A DNA stretch of 64,000 bases from Bacteroides sp. 51 (GCF_010500965.1 NZ_QVMI01000010.1:1-64000); one strand, 5' to 3'. Shown: positions 53,764 to 63,502, counted from the stretch's first letter. Notes: generated by a model not told the origin, from the letters alone. Program-made: numbers and translations.

Positions 53764-54998
53764 TGACCATAGGAGATATCTTATATAATATCGGTATTGG
53801 TTTGTATGACTTTGGGGTGCATGTTATGGCTCCTTTTAGTCGTAAACCCCGGAAAATGATGAAGGGGCACTGGGTGGTTTATCGCCTGATTCGCCAGCAG
53901 CGCGAGAAGGATGCAAACTACATTTGGTTTCATGCGGCTTCGTTGGGGGAGTTCGAGCAGGGGCGTCCGTTGATGGAGCGTATCAGGGCGGAGCATCCGG
54001 GATATAAGATTCTGCTTACGTTCTTTTCGCCTTCGGGCTATGAGGTGCGTAAGAACTATCGCGGAGCGGATATTATCTGTTACCTACCTTTCGATAAGCC
54101 CCGGAATGTGAAGAAGTTCCTCGATCTGGCAAGGCCGTGCATGGCTTTCTTCATAAAATATGAGTTCTGGAAAAACTATATAAATGAACTGAATAAACGT
54201 CGTATACCGGTTTATAGTGTATCTTCCATTTTCCGTAAAGACCAGGTGTTCTTTAAGTGGTATGGCGGAAGGTATCGCGATGTGTTGAAAGACTTCGACC
54301 ATTTGTTCGTTCAGAATGAGGCTTCCAAACGTTTCCTGTCTAAAATTGATGTAACCAAGGTTTCGGTAGTAGGGGATACGCGTTTTGACCGTGTGTTGGA
54401 GATACGGAATGAAGCAAAAGACCTGCCATTGGTAGAACGCTTTAAGGGAGGCTCATTTACGTTGGTTGCCGGTAGCTCATGGGGGCCGGATGAAGATTTG
54501 TTCATTGAATATTTCAATACGCATCCGGAGATGAAGCTGATTATCGCTCCGCATGTGATAGACGAAAATCACCTGGTGGAGATCATCGATAAGCTGAAAC
54601 GTCCTTATGTGCGTTATAGTAGAGCCAATGAAAAGAAGGTGGAAAGGGTAGACTGTCTGATAATTGACTGCTTTGGCTTACTTTCTTCTATTTATCGGTA
54701 TGGCGAGATTGCGTATATTGGCGGTGGCTTTGGCGTGGGCATTCACAATACGCTGGAGGCGGCTGTTTATGGTATACCTGTTATCTTTGGACCGAAATAC
54801 CAGAAGTTCATGGAGGCTATTCAGTTGATTGATGCTAAAGGGGCATTCTCTATCAAAAATGGCGAAGAGCTGAACACGCTTCTGGATAAACTGATTGGTG
54901 ATAAAGAGTTTCTGCGCGAAACCGGTAACAGTGCCGGGCATTATGTAACGGACAATGCCGGTGCAACAGATAAAATCTTGAGTAAGATCAACTTGTAG
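53763..54998 (+). CDS. waaA: 3-deoxy-D-manno-octulosonic acid (Kdo) transferase
   Basis: 411 residues. The start is ATG 53763, overlapping the gltX stop, and not the upstream 53739 ATG. GT30 features: WFHAASLGEFEQGRPLMERI, LLTFFSPSGYEV, then GGGFGVGIHNTLEAAVYGIP. It adds Kdo to lipid A at the inner membrane face. Confidence 0.94.
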   Translation: MTIGDILYNIGIGLYDFGVHVMAPFSRKPRKMMKGHWVVYRLIRQQREKDANYIWFHAASLGEFEQGRPLMERIRAEHPGYKILLTFFSPSGYEVRKNYRGADIICYLPFDKPRNVKKFLDLARPCMAFFIKYEFWKNYINELNKRRIPVYSVSSIFRKDQVFFKWYGGRYRDVLKDFDHLFVQNEASKRFLSKIDVTKVSVVGDTRFDRVLEIRNEAKDLPLVERFKGGSFTLVAGSSWGPDEDLFIEYFNTHPEMKLIIAPHVIDENHLVEIIDKLKRPYVRYSRANEKKVERVDCLIIDCFGLLSSIYRYGEIAYIGGGFGVGIHNTLEAAVYGIPVIFGPKYQKFMEAIQLIDAKGAFSIKNGEELNTLLDKLIGDKEFLRETGNSAGHYVTDNAGATDKILSKINL

Positions 54999-55063
54999 GG
55001 GCGGTTCGCGAACCGCCCAATACACAGGAAGTCATTTTCGGGCGGTTCGCGAACCGCCCCTAC
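54995..55063. repeat. double 20-bp palindrome element
   Basis: GGGCGGTTCGCGAACCGCCC occurs at 54999-55018 and 55040-55059. With the flanks GTAG and CTAC the whole 69 bp forms a larger inverted repeat. GC-rich against an AT-rich background, starting at the waaA stop codon. Confidence 0.93.
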
Positions 55064-55081
55064 GGTGTCTTCACTCTGTAC

Positions 55082-55594
55082 TTACTTGTACCAATCCGAA
55101 TACATCAGGTAATTGTGTGCAATCTTTTGGTTTAACTCCTTCGATTGCTCAGGGTCAACTTTCTTTATAAACTTTGCGGGAACCCCTCCCCAGATGCTTC
55201 CGGGCTCAATAATGGTATTACTTAATACGAGCGATCCGGCGGCTACGATTGCTCCCTCGCCGATAACGGCATGGTCGAGCAGAGTTGAACCCATCCCGAT
55301 CAAAGCGTAATCCTTGATGTGTGCCCCGTGTATCGTCACGTTATGACCAACGGATACATGGTCGCCAATCTCTACGGTCGATTTCTGATAGAGCGTATGG
55401 AGCACGCTGCCATCTTGTATATTTACGCCATTGCCTATGCGTATGGAGTTGACGTCGCCTCTTAGCACCGTGTTGTACCAGATGCTACAGTCGTTGCCCA
55501 TCACTACATCTCCGATTATTGTTGCGTTCTCTGCCAGAAAACAGTTGTCTCCTATTTTAGGGGTAAACCCTCTTACTGATTTTATAAGTGCCAT
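55082..55594 (-). CDS. gamma-carbonic anhydrase family protein
   Basis: 170 residues. A left-handed beta-helix of hexapeptides (NATIIGDVVMGNDCSIWYNT, and VLRGDVNSIRIGNGVNIQDG). Zinc-binding His at SVLHTLYQ, then VSVGHNVTIHGAHI. The C-terminal helix is present. Could also be a PaaY/YrdA-like protein. Confidence 0.88.
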   Translation of the reverse strand: MALIKSVRGFTPKIGDNCFLAENATIIGDVVMGNDCSIWYNTVLRGDVNSIRIGNGVNIQDGSVLHTLYQKSTVEIGDHVSVGHNVTIHGAHIKDYALIGMGSTLLDHAVIGEGAIVAAGSLVLSNTIIEPGSIWGGVPAKFIKKVDPEQSKELNQKIAHNYLMYSDWYK

Positions 55595-55598
55595 ATTT

Positions 55599-55633
55599 GA
55601 GTTTTGAGTTATGAGTTACGAGTTTGGAGTTGT
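55599..55633. repeat. heptamer repeat GAGTTNN x5
   Basis: GAGTTTT, GAGTTAT, GAGTTAC, GAGTTTG, GAGTTGT in perfect 7-bp register. It starts right after the carbonic anhydrase start codon (upstream side) and runs into the last codons of the aminopeptidase gene. A related array is at 60073-60163. Confidence 0.85.
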
Positions 55634-57400
55634 TGCTTCCTTGAGCCATGCCCTCTCTTCTTCGTTAAGATGCTCAGAAAGAAGATCATATACTTTTTGG
55701 TGGTATGTGTTTAGCCAATCGACTTCATCCGTAGTTAATAGCTCCTTTATAATTCCCTTCTTACAGATAGGGCAAAGGGTAACCGTTTCGAATTGAAGAT
55801 AATCGCCATACATGCCTTCGCCTGCTTTGACTGCAAGGATCAGATTTTCAATGCGTATCCCATGACTTCCGGCTTTGTAGACTCCCGGTTCATTGGATGT
55901 AAGCATACCTGCTTGCAATACAACCGGATTTTCGTTCATACGAATGCTTTGCGGACCTTCGTGCACATTCAGGAAGTGGCCGACCCCATGTCCTGTGCCA
56001 TGAAGAAAGTTCATTCCATATTTCCAAAGCGGTATGCGGGCAAGGGCGTCTAATTGTGCTCCCCGTGTTCCTGCCGGGAATTTGGCCATAGCCAACGCGA
56101 TATGTCCTTTCAAGACAAGGGTATAGTCCGTTTTTTCTTCTTCCGTAAGTTCTCCCAAGGCAATGGTGCGGGTGATATCTGTTGTCCCATCGAGGTATTG
56201 CGCTCCCGAATCCAGCAATAAGAAACCTTTGGGTTGCAGGGTGCTGCTGCTTTCGGGGGTTGCCGAATAATGTACAATGGCCCCATGCTCCTTGTATCCG
56301 GCAATGGTGTCAAAGCTCTCTCCGACATAAAGGTCTTGTTCTGCCCGGAAGCCGTGCAACTTCTCGTCTACACTCAACTCCGTCTCTTTGCCCGAGGGAA
56401 CAGCCTCTTCCAGCCACCTTAAGAACCTGACCAACGCAACGCCGTCTTTCTTCATCGCGTTGTGCACTCCTTTAATCTCTTGCTCGTTCCGGACGGCCTT
56501 CAATAAAGCTACCGGCGAACTGTTGCGGATAATCTCGACTTCGGGGTTGACGGATGAATAAACCGTGAAGTTTGTTTGCAGCGGATTCAATAGAATAGGT
56601 GAAGCGCCGGACTGCGATAGATAATCTTCGATATCACTGTAATTCCTTGCTTCAACCCCCTGCGACTTCAGATAGGTTTCAATTTCGCCGGTTACTTTCT
56701 CCGGAGCAATAAAGAAAATCGCGTGCTGCTGTGTAATCAGTAAGTAGCCTATCACTACCGGATTGCATTTTACGTCACTTCCGCGCAGATTCAGCGTCCA
56801 TGCAATTTCGTCCAAAGCAGATATCAGTATAGCTTCACAGTTCTTTTTGGCCAACTCTATGCGGATCTCCCTGAGTTTCTCGACGGTAGATTTACCAGCA
56901 TACTTTTCGTCATAAATATATGGTGGATTCTGCGGTATGGCTGGTCGGTCTGCCCATATTCGGGCTATCGGGTCAATGTTCGTGATGAGTTCAATGCCAC
57001 TAACGGCTAATTCTTTTTGCAGACCTTCGGCTGCCGTTGTTGCATAAACCTTTCCATCCACTCCAACTTTACTTCCTTTGGCTAGTTCATTGCACAAGAA
57101 AGCCGGTATGCTTGGAGTTTCGGGCAACATTTCTTTATATAATTCAATCTCCGTGCCGGCAAGCTGATCGGCAGCTTGTATGAAATACCGCGAATCGGTC
57201 CACAGCCCAGCCTTCTCAAGCGTTACGACCACCGTTCCGGCCGATCCGGTGAAGCCCGAAATCCACACACGCGATTGCCAGTGGGGAGCTACGTATTCAC
57301 TTACATGTGGGTCCGTACTGGGAATAATAAACGCACTCAGCCCTTTTTCTTTCAGAACTTTCCGCAATGCCTGTATCCGGTTTTGAATAATTTGCTTCAT
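55616..57400 (-). CDS. Xaa-Pro aminopeptidase (aminopeptidase P, M24B)
   Basis: 594 residues with two creatinase-type N-terminal domains (SAFIIPSTDPHVSEYVAPHW) and a catalytic domain. Metal ligands: LLDSGAQYLDGTTDITR (two Asp), HGTGHGVGHFLNVHEGP, ENLILAVKA (Glu) and LQFETVTLCPI (Glu). It removes N-terminal residues before proline. The length fits the three-domain M24B type. Confidence 0.93.
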   Translation of the reverse strand: MKQIIQNRIQALRKVLKEKGLSAFIIPSTDPHVSEYVAPHWQSRVWISGFTGSAGTVVVTLEKAGLWTDSRYFIQAADQLAGTEIELYKEMLPETPSIPAFLCNELAKGSKVGVDGKVYATTAAEGLQKELAVSGIELITNIDPIARIWADRPAIPQNPPYIYDEKYAGKSTVEKLREIRIELAKKNCEAILISALDEIAWTLNLRGSDVKCNPVVIGYLLITQQHAIFFIAPEKVTGEIETYLKSQGVEARNYSDIEDYLSQSGASPILLNPLQTNFTVYSSVNPEVEIIRNSSPVALLKAVRNEQEIKGVHNAMKKDGVALVRFLRWLEEAVPSGKETELSVDEKLHGFRAEQDLYVGESFDTIAGYKEHGAIVHYSATPESSSTLQPKGFLLLDSGAQYLDGTTDITRTIALGELTEEEKTDYTLVLKGHIALAMAKFPAGTRGAQLDALARIPLWKYGMNFLHGTGHGVGHFLNVHEGPQSIRMNENPVVLQAGMLTSNEPGVYKAGSHGIRIENLILAVKAGEGMYGDYLQFETVTLCPICKKGIIKELLTTDEVDWLNTYHQKVYDLLSEHLNEEERAWLKEATTPNS

Positions 57401-57766
57401 AATATATCATGGAATTAATTTATTTCCTGAGTAACTGTGGATACAAATGTAGGCAAAAGATTGCAAAGTGATTGAAAACTGATGGTAAAACGAATCAAAA
57501 CAAAGATTAAACTTTTCCTCTTTTTCCGGTTAGGATATTTAACGTTTAAAATATTCAAGATGTTTGAAAATAGAAGTTTAAATTCGATTTCTGATGCTAA
57601 ACAGTTGACAATATAGGCAAAAAGTAAAACGGCCCATTCACCGTCATCGTCGGTGCATTAAATAAGACTAAACTAAATAAAACTAGATTAAATGAAATAA
57701 AACTACTACTGCTACTACAGTAGTAGTAACAGCAGATATTGTTGGCGCCTCAAACCCCTCCGTTTC

Positions 57767-57845
57767 GAGAAACCTTCTCAGCCGCCCTGAGAAACTTTCT
57801 CATCCACTCTGAGAAACTTTCTCAGGAGCCGCGAAGTACTTTCTC
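57767..57845. repeat. array B: four palindromes GAGAAACTTTCTC, 22-bp period
   Basis: Units start at 57767 (GAGAAACCTTCTC), 57789, 57811 (both perfect) and 57833 (GAAGTACTTTCTC), exactly 22 bp apart, same as array A at 36393. Spacers differ. Confidence 0.93.
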
Positions 57846-57909
57846 AGAGCCGCTGAGCTATATAGCATAACTTGGCAGCGGCACCTTGCCGCAAAAAAAA
57901 CTAGCTAAA

Positions 57910-57941
57910 TTTGGAAGATTGCGAAAGTATGTGTAATTTTG
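57910..57941 (+). promoter_or_regulatory. promoter of rpsU
   Basis: TTTG (57910-57913), 20 bp, TAATTTTG (57934-57941). Confidence 0.85.
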
Positions 57942-57997
57942 CCCCGCTAAAAGTGTACGAAATTAAAAAATATAAATAATTTAATCAAAAAAGCAAA

Positions 57998-58189
57998 ATG
58001 ATCGTAGTACCAGTAAAAGAAGGCGAAAACATTGAAAAAGCGCTGAAGAAATTTAAAAGAAAATTCGAGAAAACAGGCACCATCAAAGAACTTAGACGCA
58101 GACAACAGTTTGACAAACCGTCTGTAGTGAAAAGATTGAAAATGGAACGTGCCGTTTACGTTCAACAACTACAGCAAGTAGAGGATTAA
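57998..58189 (+). CDS. rpsU: 30S ribosomal protein S21
   Basis: 63 residues. IVVPVKEGENIEKALKKFKR and the basic RRRQQFDKPSVVKRLKMER are the S21 core. A ribosomal small subunit component. Strong promoter directly upstream. Confidence 0.96.
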   Translation: MIVVPVKEGENIEKALKKFKRKFEKTGTIKELRRRQQFDKPSVVKRLKMERAVYVQQLQQVED

Positions 58190-58264
58190 TAAATCCAAAA
58201 TACTTTGATTTATTAAATTCTTTTTCATACATTCGTTGCATAGAATTATAGATGTAACGGTATT

Positions 58265-59149
58265 ATGTTAACAGAATCTTTTCTTGATTATCTCCGGTTC
58301 GAGCGGAACTATTCTGATAAGACCATAGTAGAATATGGCAGGGATATCGCTCAGTTCCGGAATTTTCTTCAAGAAGGGGGTAGTGAAGAGTTTGTACCTG
58401 CCGACGTGACGGCGGAAATGATTCGCGAATGGATCATCTCGCTCATGGACGGAGGGTGCGCCGCAAGTTCCGTAAACCGCAAATTGAGTTCCCTGCGCTC
58501 GTTCTATAAATATCTCTTGAAACGTGGTGAAGTAGCTAAAGACCCGTTACGGAAAATAACAGGTCCGAAGAAAAAGAAACCGCTTCCGGCATTCGTAAAA
58601 GAGAATGAAATGGATAGGCTACTGGATGAAACCGATTTTGGCGAAGGATTTGTGGGATGTCGCGACCGGTTAATCATTGAGACATTTTATGCCACAGGCG
58701 TGCGATTGTCGGAACTGATTGGTTTGAACGATGGCGATGTCGATATGTCCTCCTCCCAACTTAAAGTCACAGGGAAAAGAAATAAGCAACGGTTGATACC
58801 TTTTGGCGATGAGCTGAAACAAACGATGCTCGAATATGTTAATATAAGAAACGAACAGACCCCGAGAACATCCGATGCATTCTTTGTAAAAGAAGATGGC
58901 GGGCGGCTCTACAAAAGTCTAGTCTATAATATCGTGAAACGGAACCTTTCAAAGGTGGTAACGCAAAAGAAGAGAGGTCCCCATGTGCTGAGGCATACTT
59001 TTGCAACAACCATGCTCAACCACGAAGCCGAGCTTGGCGCAGTAAAAGAACTGCTTGGTCATAGTAGCCTCGCTACTACGGAGATTTATACGCATACCAC
59101 TTTTGAAGAACTAAAAAAAGTGTATAAACAAGCTCATCCAAGAGCTTAA
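58265..59149 (+). CDS. xerC: XerC/D-type tyrosine recombinase
   Basis: 294 residues, the typical Xer length. SAM-like domain 1-90, then catalytic TGVRLSELIGL (Arg), RNKQRLIPFGDEL (Lys), HVLRHTFATTML (His, Arg) and GHSSLATTEIYTHTT (His, Tyr). All six residues present. It resolves chromosome dimers at dif. Chromosomal, unlike the element's integrase. Confidence 0.9.
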   Translation: MLTESFLDYLRFERNYSDKTIVEYGRDIAQFRNFLQEGGSEEFVPADVTAEMIREWIISLMDGGCAASSVNRKLSSLRSFYKYLLKRGEVAKDPLRKITGPKKKKPLPAFVKENEMDRLLDETDFGEGFVGCRDRLIIETFYATGVRLSELIGLNDGDVDMSSSQLKVTGKRNKQRLIPFGDELKQTMLEYVNIRNEQTPRTSDAFFVKEDGGRLYKSLVYNIVKRNLSKVVTQKKRGPHVLRHTFATTMLNHEAELGAVKELLGHSSLATTEIYTHTTFEELKKVYKQAHPRA

Positions 59150-59165
59150 AAAAAAGGAGGTAAGT

Positions 59166-59465
59166 ATGGAAATTAGAATTCAATCAATTCATTTTGATGC
59201 TGCAGAACGTTTGCAGGCTTTTGTTCAGAAGAGAGTAGCGAAACTGGAAAAGTTTTATGACGATATAAAATCCGTAGAAGTAGTACTGAAAGTAGTGAAG
59301 CCCGAAGTAGCCGACAATAAAGAGGCTGGAATTAAGGTAAACGTTCCGAATTACGATTTCTATGCCAATAAAATCTGCGATTCATTCGAAGAAGCTGTAG
59401 ACCTTTGTGTAGAGGCTTTAGAGAAGCAAATGATGAAGCACAAGGAAAAGGTGAGAAACAAATAA
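59166..59465 (+). CDS. hpf: ribosome hibernation-promoting factor (short HPF/RaiA)
   Basis: 99 residues. IRIQSIHFDAAERLQAFVQK, then VEVVLKVVKPEVADNKEAGI. Binds the decoding region to store idle ribosomes. It has a strong AGGAGG Shine-Dalgarno (59154-59159), unusual in Bacteroidetes, 16 bp after xerC. Confidence 0.9.
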   Translation: MEIRIQSIHFDAAERLQAFVQKRVAKLEKFYDDIKSVEVVLKVVKPEVADNKEAGIKVNVPNYDFYANKICDSFEEAVDLCVEALEKQMMKHKEKVRNK

Positions 59466-59481
59466 AAATAAAAGCAAATAT

Positions 59482-59512
59482 TTTGCGGAAAAGAAATAAA
59501 TAACTAAATTTG
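59482..59512 (+). promoter_or_regulatory. promoter of the tRNA-tuf operon
   Basis: TTTG (59482-59485), 19 bp, TAAATTTG (59505-59512). Confidence 0.85.
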
Positions 59513-59563
59513 CAGCCGTTTCGCTCGCATTAGAACGTAACGGTTGCATTTTTTTGAATATAC

Positions 59564-59637
59564 GCCTCTTTAGCTCAGTTGGCCAGAGCACGTGATTTGT
59601 AATCTCGGGGTCGTTGGTTCGAATCCGACAAGAGGCT
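59564..59637 (+). tRNA. tRNA-Thr (TGT)
   Basis: 74 nt. Acceptor GCCTCTT/AAGAGGC, anticodon loop with TTTGTAA (TGT), T-arm GGTTCGAATCC. First tRNA of the cluster upstream of tuf. Confidence 0.96.
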
Positions 59638-59733
59638 CAAGAATAAGTAGCTAGAATATAGAATCTAGTAGTAAGGAATTCTTTTTAATGTATAAACTTG
59701 AATTCTAGCTTCTAACTACTATCTACTTAAAAA

Positions 59734-59816
59734 GGGTAGTTACCAGAGTGGCCAAATGGGGCAGACTGTAAATCTGCTGTCTTTCGACTTCGGTGGTTCG
59801 AATCCATCACTACCCA
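59734..59816 (+). tRNA. tRNA-Tyr (GTA)
   Basis: 83 nt, with the long variable arm of bacterial tRNA-Tyr. Acceptor GGGTAGT/ACTACCC, anticodon loop CTGTAAA (GTA). Confidence 0.96.
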
Positions 59817-59909
59817 CGAGTGAACAGCTCTGATTAGAGAACAGAAAAGAACGAAGAATGTTTGCTTAACCGCCGACTTTCCCCCACTTTTAAAGTTCTC
59901 AGTCAAATT

Positions 59910-59982
59910 GCGGAAGTAGCTCAGTTGATAGAGCATTAGCCTTCCAAGCTGAGGGTCGCGGGTTTGAGCCCCGTCTTCCGCT
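59910..59982 (+). tRNA. tRNA-Gly (TCC)
   Basis: 73 nt. Acceptor GCGGAAG/CTTCCGC, anticodon loop CTTCCAA (TCC). Confidence 0.95.
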
Positions 59983-59993
59983 CTTTTTATTTT

Positions 59994-60065
<72 letters not shown>

Positions 60066-60072
60066 CAGGAAA

Positions 60073-60163
60073 AGTTTTGAGTCTGGAGTAATGAGTTATG
60101 AGTGCGATGCCGATATGCCGCATGGAAGAACTTAAAACTCACAACTCATAACTCACAACTTAA
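60073..60163. repeat. heptamer repeat array between tRNA-Thr and tuf
   Basis: The right part is AACTTAA, AACTCAC, AACTCAT, AACTCAC, AACTTAA (60129-60163). The left part (60073-60104) has the complementary GAGTNNN-type heptads (TGAGTTATGAGT and others). Together an imperfect large palindrome of 7-bp units. Same family as 55599-55633. Confidence 0.8.
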
Positions 60164-60204
60164 AAAAGAAGCTGATTATTAATCATAATAAATAAAGTAA
60201 AGCT

Positions 60205-61389
60205 ATGGCTAAAGAGAAATTTAATCGTTCCAAACCGCATGTTAATATCGGTACTATTGGTCACGTTGACCACGGTAAAACCACATTAACTGCTGCTATC
60301 ACAACAGTGTTGGCGAAGAAAGGTCTTTCAGAGTTGCGTTCTTTCGATTCAATCGACAATGCTCCTGAAGAAAAAGAAAGAGGTATTACTATCAATACTT
60401 CACACGTAGAATACGAAACAGCTAATCGTCACTATGCTCACGTAGACTGTCCGGGTCACGCCGACTACGTTAAGAACATGGTAACTGGTGCTGCTCAGAT
60501 GGACGGTGCTATCATTGTAGTTGCTGCAACTGATGGTCCTATGCCTCAAACACGTGAACACATCCTTTTGGCTCGTCAGGTAAACGTACCTAAATTGGTT
60601 GTTTTCATGAACAAATGTGATATGGTTGACGACGAAGAAATGTTGGAACTTGTAGAAATGGAAATGAGAGAACTTCTTTCATTCTATGACTTCGACGGTG
60701 ACAACACTCCAGTTATCCAAGGTTCTGCTCTTGGTGGATTGAACGGCGTTGACAAATGGGAAGAAAAAATCATGGAACTTATGGATGCAGTTGATACTTG
60801 GATTCCATTGCCTCCACGTGACGTTGATAAACCATTCTTGATGCCAGTTGAAGACGTATTCTCAATCACAGGTCGTGGTACTGTAGCAACTGGTCGTATC
60901 GAAGCTGGTATCGTTAAAGTAGGTGACGAAGTTCAAATCATCGGTCTTGGTTCTGAAGCTAAGAAATCAGTAGTAACCGGTGTTGAAATGTTCCGTAAAC
61001 TTCTTGATACAGGTGAAGCTGGTGACAACGTAGGTTTGTTGCTTCGTGGTATCGACAAAAACGAAATCAAACGTGGTATGGTTATCTGTCACCCAGGACA
61101 GATCACTCCTCATAGCCAATTCAAAGCTGAGGTGTATATCCTGAAAAAAGAAGAAGGTGGACGTCACACTCCATTCCACAACAAATACCGTCCTCAGTTC
61201 TACATCCGTACATTGGACGTAACTGGTGAGATCACTCTTCCAGAAGGAACTGAAATGGTAATGCCAGGTGATAACGTAACTATCACAGTAGATTTGATCT
61301 ACCCAGTTGCATTGAACGTAGGTCTTCGTTTCGCTATCCGCGAAGGTGGTCGTACAGTAGGTGCTGGTCAGATTACAGAAATCCTTTAA
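60205..61389 (+). CDS. tuf: elongation factor Tu
   Basis: 394 residues. GTPase motifs [24 protein letters not shown] and SALGG; domains 2 and 3 are complete ([12 protein letters not shown] end). It delivers aminoacyl-tRNA to the ribosome. Codon use is strongly biased, as for a highly expressed gene. Confidence 0.98.
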   Translation: MAKEKFNRSKPHVNIGTIGHVDHGKTTLTAAITTVLAKKGLSELRSFDSIDNAPEEKERGITINTSHVEYETANRHYAHVDCPGHADYVKNMVTGAAQMDGAIIVVAATDGPMPQTREHILLARQVNVPKLVVFMNKCDMVDDEEMLELVEMEMRELLSFYDFDGDNTPVIQGSALGGLNGVDKWEEKIMELMDAVDTWIPLPPRDVDKPFLMPVEDVFSITGRGTVATGRIEAGIVKVGDEVQIIGLGSEAKKSVVTGVEMFRKLLDTGEAGDNVGLLLRGIDKNEIKRGMVICHPGQITPHSQFKAEVYILKKEEGGRHTPFHNKYRPQFYIRTLDVTGEITLPEGTEMVMPGDNVTITVDLIYPVALNVGLRFAIREGGRTVGAGQITEIL

Positions 61390-61436
61390 TAAATATATTC
61401 AGTTCTCATTGCAGCAGTAATGAGAACTGAATTTCT

Positions 61437-61509
61437 ACGGGAGTAGCTCAGTTGGTAGAGCACTGGTCTCCAAAACCAGGTGTCGGGAGTTCGAGCCTCT
61501 CCTCCCGTG
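61437..61509 (+). tRNA. tRNA-Trp (CCA)
   Basis: 73 nt. Acceptor ACGGGAG/CTCCCGT, anticodon loop CTCCAAA (CCA), discriminator G. Between tuf and secE, the usual Bacteroidetes place. Confidence 0.96.
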
Positions 61510-61523
61510 CTAATATTATCGAA

Positions 61524-61715
61524 ATGAAAAAGATAACGAATTACATTAAAGAATCTTACAACGAACTTGTTCATAAAGTATCGTGGCCTACGTATTCTGA
61601 ACTAACTAACAGTGCAGTAGTAGTTTTATATGCTTCCCTAATTATTGCATTGGTAGTGTTCGCGATGGACTTCTGTTTCCAGACATTCATGGAAAAACTA
61701 ATCTATCCACATTAA
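61524..61715 (+). CDS. secE: preprotein translocase subunit SecE
   Basis: 63 residues from ATG 61524; an upstream in-frame ATG would start in the tRNA. N-terminal amphipathic helix with the conserved VSWPTYSEL, then one membrane helix. Part of the Sec translocon. Confidence 0.95.
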   Translation: MKKITNYIKESYNELVHKVSWPTYSELTNSAVVVLYASLIIALVVFAMDFCFQTFMEKLIYPH

Positions 61716-61731
61716 AAAGAAACGAATTAAA

Positions 61732-62274
61732 ATGGCTGAGATTGAAAAGAAATGGTACGTTCTGCGTGCTATTAGCGGAAAAGAAGCCAAGGTTAGAGAA
61801 TACATCGAAGCTGATATGAAAAACAGCGACCTTGGTGAATATGTATCTCAGGTTTTGATTCCTACCGAAAAAGTATATCAGGTTCGCAATGGTAAAAAAA
61901 TTGTGAAGGAGAGAAGTTATCTCCCTGGATACGTATTGGTAGAGGCAGCTCTAGTCGGTGAGGTAGCTCATCAGCTAAGAAACACGCCGAATGTGATTGG
62001 ATTTTTAGGTGGTTCCGAGAAACCGGTGCCACTCAGACAATCAGAAGTGAATCGAATACTAGGTACAGTGGACGAATTACAGGAATCAGGTGAAGACCTG
62101 AACATCCCGTATGTAGTCGGCGAAACTGTAAAAGTTACTTTCGGACCGTTCAGCGGATTCAGTGGTATCATTGAAGAAGTCAATACGGAAAAGAAGAAAC
62201 TAAAGGTCATGGTAAAGATATTCGGACGGAAAACTCCGCTCGAGTTGGGCTTTATGCAAGTTGAAAAAGAATAG
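61732..62274 (+). CDS. nusG: transcription termination/antitermination protein NusG
   Basis: 180 residues. NGN domain (WYVLRAISGKEAKVREYIEA, LPGYVLVEA) and KOW motif (VGETVKVTFGPFSGFSGIIE). Links RNA polymerase to Rho or the ribosome. Confidence 0.96.
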   Translation: MAEIEKKWYVLRAISGKEAKVREYIEADMKNSDLGEYVSQVLIPTEKVYQVRNGKKIVKERSYLPGYVLVEAALVGEVAHQLRNTPNVIGFLGGSEKPVPLRQSEVNRILGTVDELQESGEDLNIPYVVGETVKVTFGPFSGFSGIIEEVNTEKKKLKVMVKIFGRKTPLELGFMQVEKE

Positions 62275-62328
62275 TACAGGTGTTACGCTGTGGTATTCTT
62301 CATTAATTCACATATAATTTAATAACAA

Positions 62329-62772
62329 ATGGCTAAAGAAGTTGCTGGACAAATCAAATTACAGATTAAAGGAGGCGCGGCAAATCCATCACCCCCAGTA
62401 GGACCTGCATTAGGTTCCAAAGGGATCAACATCATGGAATTTTGCAAGCAATTCAACGCCAGAACCCAGGACAAAGCAGGTAAAGTATTACCCGTAATCA
62501 TTACTTACTACGCAGATAAGTCTTTTGATTTCGTAATCAAGACTCCACCCGTTGCTATCCAATTACTTGAAGTAACAAAGCAAAAAAGTGGATCTGCAGA
62601 GCCTAATCGTAAGAAAGTTGCCGAGATCACTTGGGAACAAGTACAAACGATTGCTCAGGACAAAATGGTCGATCTTAACTGTTTCACCATCGAGGCCGCA
62701 ATGAAAATGGTTGCAGGTACTGCCAGAAGTATGGGTATCGCTGTAAAAGGGGAGTTCCCGGTTAACAATTAA
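62329..62772 (+). CDS. rplK: 50S ribosomal protein L11
   Basis: 147 residues. [20 protein letters not shown], and the C-terminal [10 protein letters not shown]. Binds the 23S rRNA GTPase centre. First gene of the L11-L1 pair. Confidence 0.97.
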   Translation: MAKEVAGQIKLQIKGGAANPSPPVGPALGSKGINIMEFCKQFNARTQDKAGKVLPVIITYYADKSFDFVIKTPPVAIQLLEVTKQKSGSAEPNRKKVAEITWEQVQTIAQDKMVDLNCFTIEAAMKMVAGTARSMGIAVKGEFPVNN

Positions 62773-62789
62773 TTAAACTTCAATTTATA

Positions 62790-63488
62790 ATGGGTAAACT
62801 GACAAAAAATCAAAAGTTAGCTGCAGAAAAAATTGAAGCAGGGAAAGCATACTCACTGAAAGAAGCTGCATCTTTAGTGAAAGAAATCACTTTCACTAAA
62901 TTCGATGCTTCATTAGATATTGATGTACGCTTAGGAGTTGACCCACGTAAAGCTAACCAAATGGTGAGAGGTGTTGTTTCACTTCCTCATGGAACTGGTA
63001 AGAATGTACGTGTGTTGGTACTTTGTACTCCTGATGCTGAAGCTGCTGCAAAAGAAGCTGGCGCTGACTATGTTGGTCTTGACGAGTATATTGATAAGAT
63101 CAAAGGTGGATGGACAGATATTGATGTAATCATCACTATGCCATCTATCATGGGTAAAATTGGAGCTTTAGGACGTGTGTTAGGACCTCGCGGTTTGATG
63201 CCTAATCCTAAAAGTGGTACCGTTACTATGGATGTTGCTAAAGCAGTAACCGAAGTGAAAGCTGGTAAGATCGACTTCAAAGTTGATAAAGCTGGTATCG
63301 TTCACACATCAATCGGTAAAGTGTCATTCGATGCAGAGAAAATTCGCGAAAACGCAAAAGAATTCATTGCTACATTGAATAAACTGAAACCAAGCGCTGC
63401 TAAGGGTACATATATAAAGAGTATTTATCTTTCTAGTACAATGAGTCCGGGAATCAAAGTAGACCCGAAAACAGTTGAAGAAATCTAA
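62790..63488 (+). CDS. rplA: 50S ribosomal protein L1
   Basis: 232 residues. [19 protein letters not shown]-type signature ([19 protein letters not shown]) and the C-terminal [21 protein letters not shown]1 stalk protein; a translational repressor of its own operon in other bacteria. Confidence 0.97.
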   Translation: MGKLTKNQKLAAEKIEAGKAYSLKEAASLVKEITFTKFDASLDIDVRLGVDPRKANQMVRGVVSLPHGTGKNVRVLVLCTPDAEAAAKEAGADYVGLDEYIDKIKGGWTDIDVIITMPSIMGKIGALGRVLGPRGLMPNPKSGTVTMDVAKAVTEVKAGKIDFKVDKAGIVHTSIGKVSFDAEKIRENAKEFIATLNKLKPSAAKGTYIKSIYLSSTMSPGIKVDPKTVEEI

Positions 63489-63502
63489 TAAAAAGACGAA
63501 CA

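Larger units (their letters stand above)
57401..57997. other. 597-bp gap before rpsU with repeats and promoter
   Basis: No gene. Contains a CTACTAC/GTAGTAG inverted repeat (57703-57730), the second GAGAAA-S-TTTCTC array, and the rpsU promoter. Confidence 0.7.

Noticed and set aside
61452-61523. Earlier in-frame start for secE
   Set aside because: It would begin inside tRNA-Trp. ATG 61524 gives a normal SecE.
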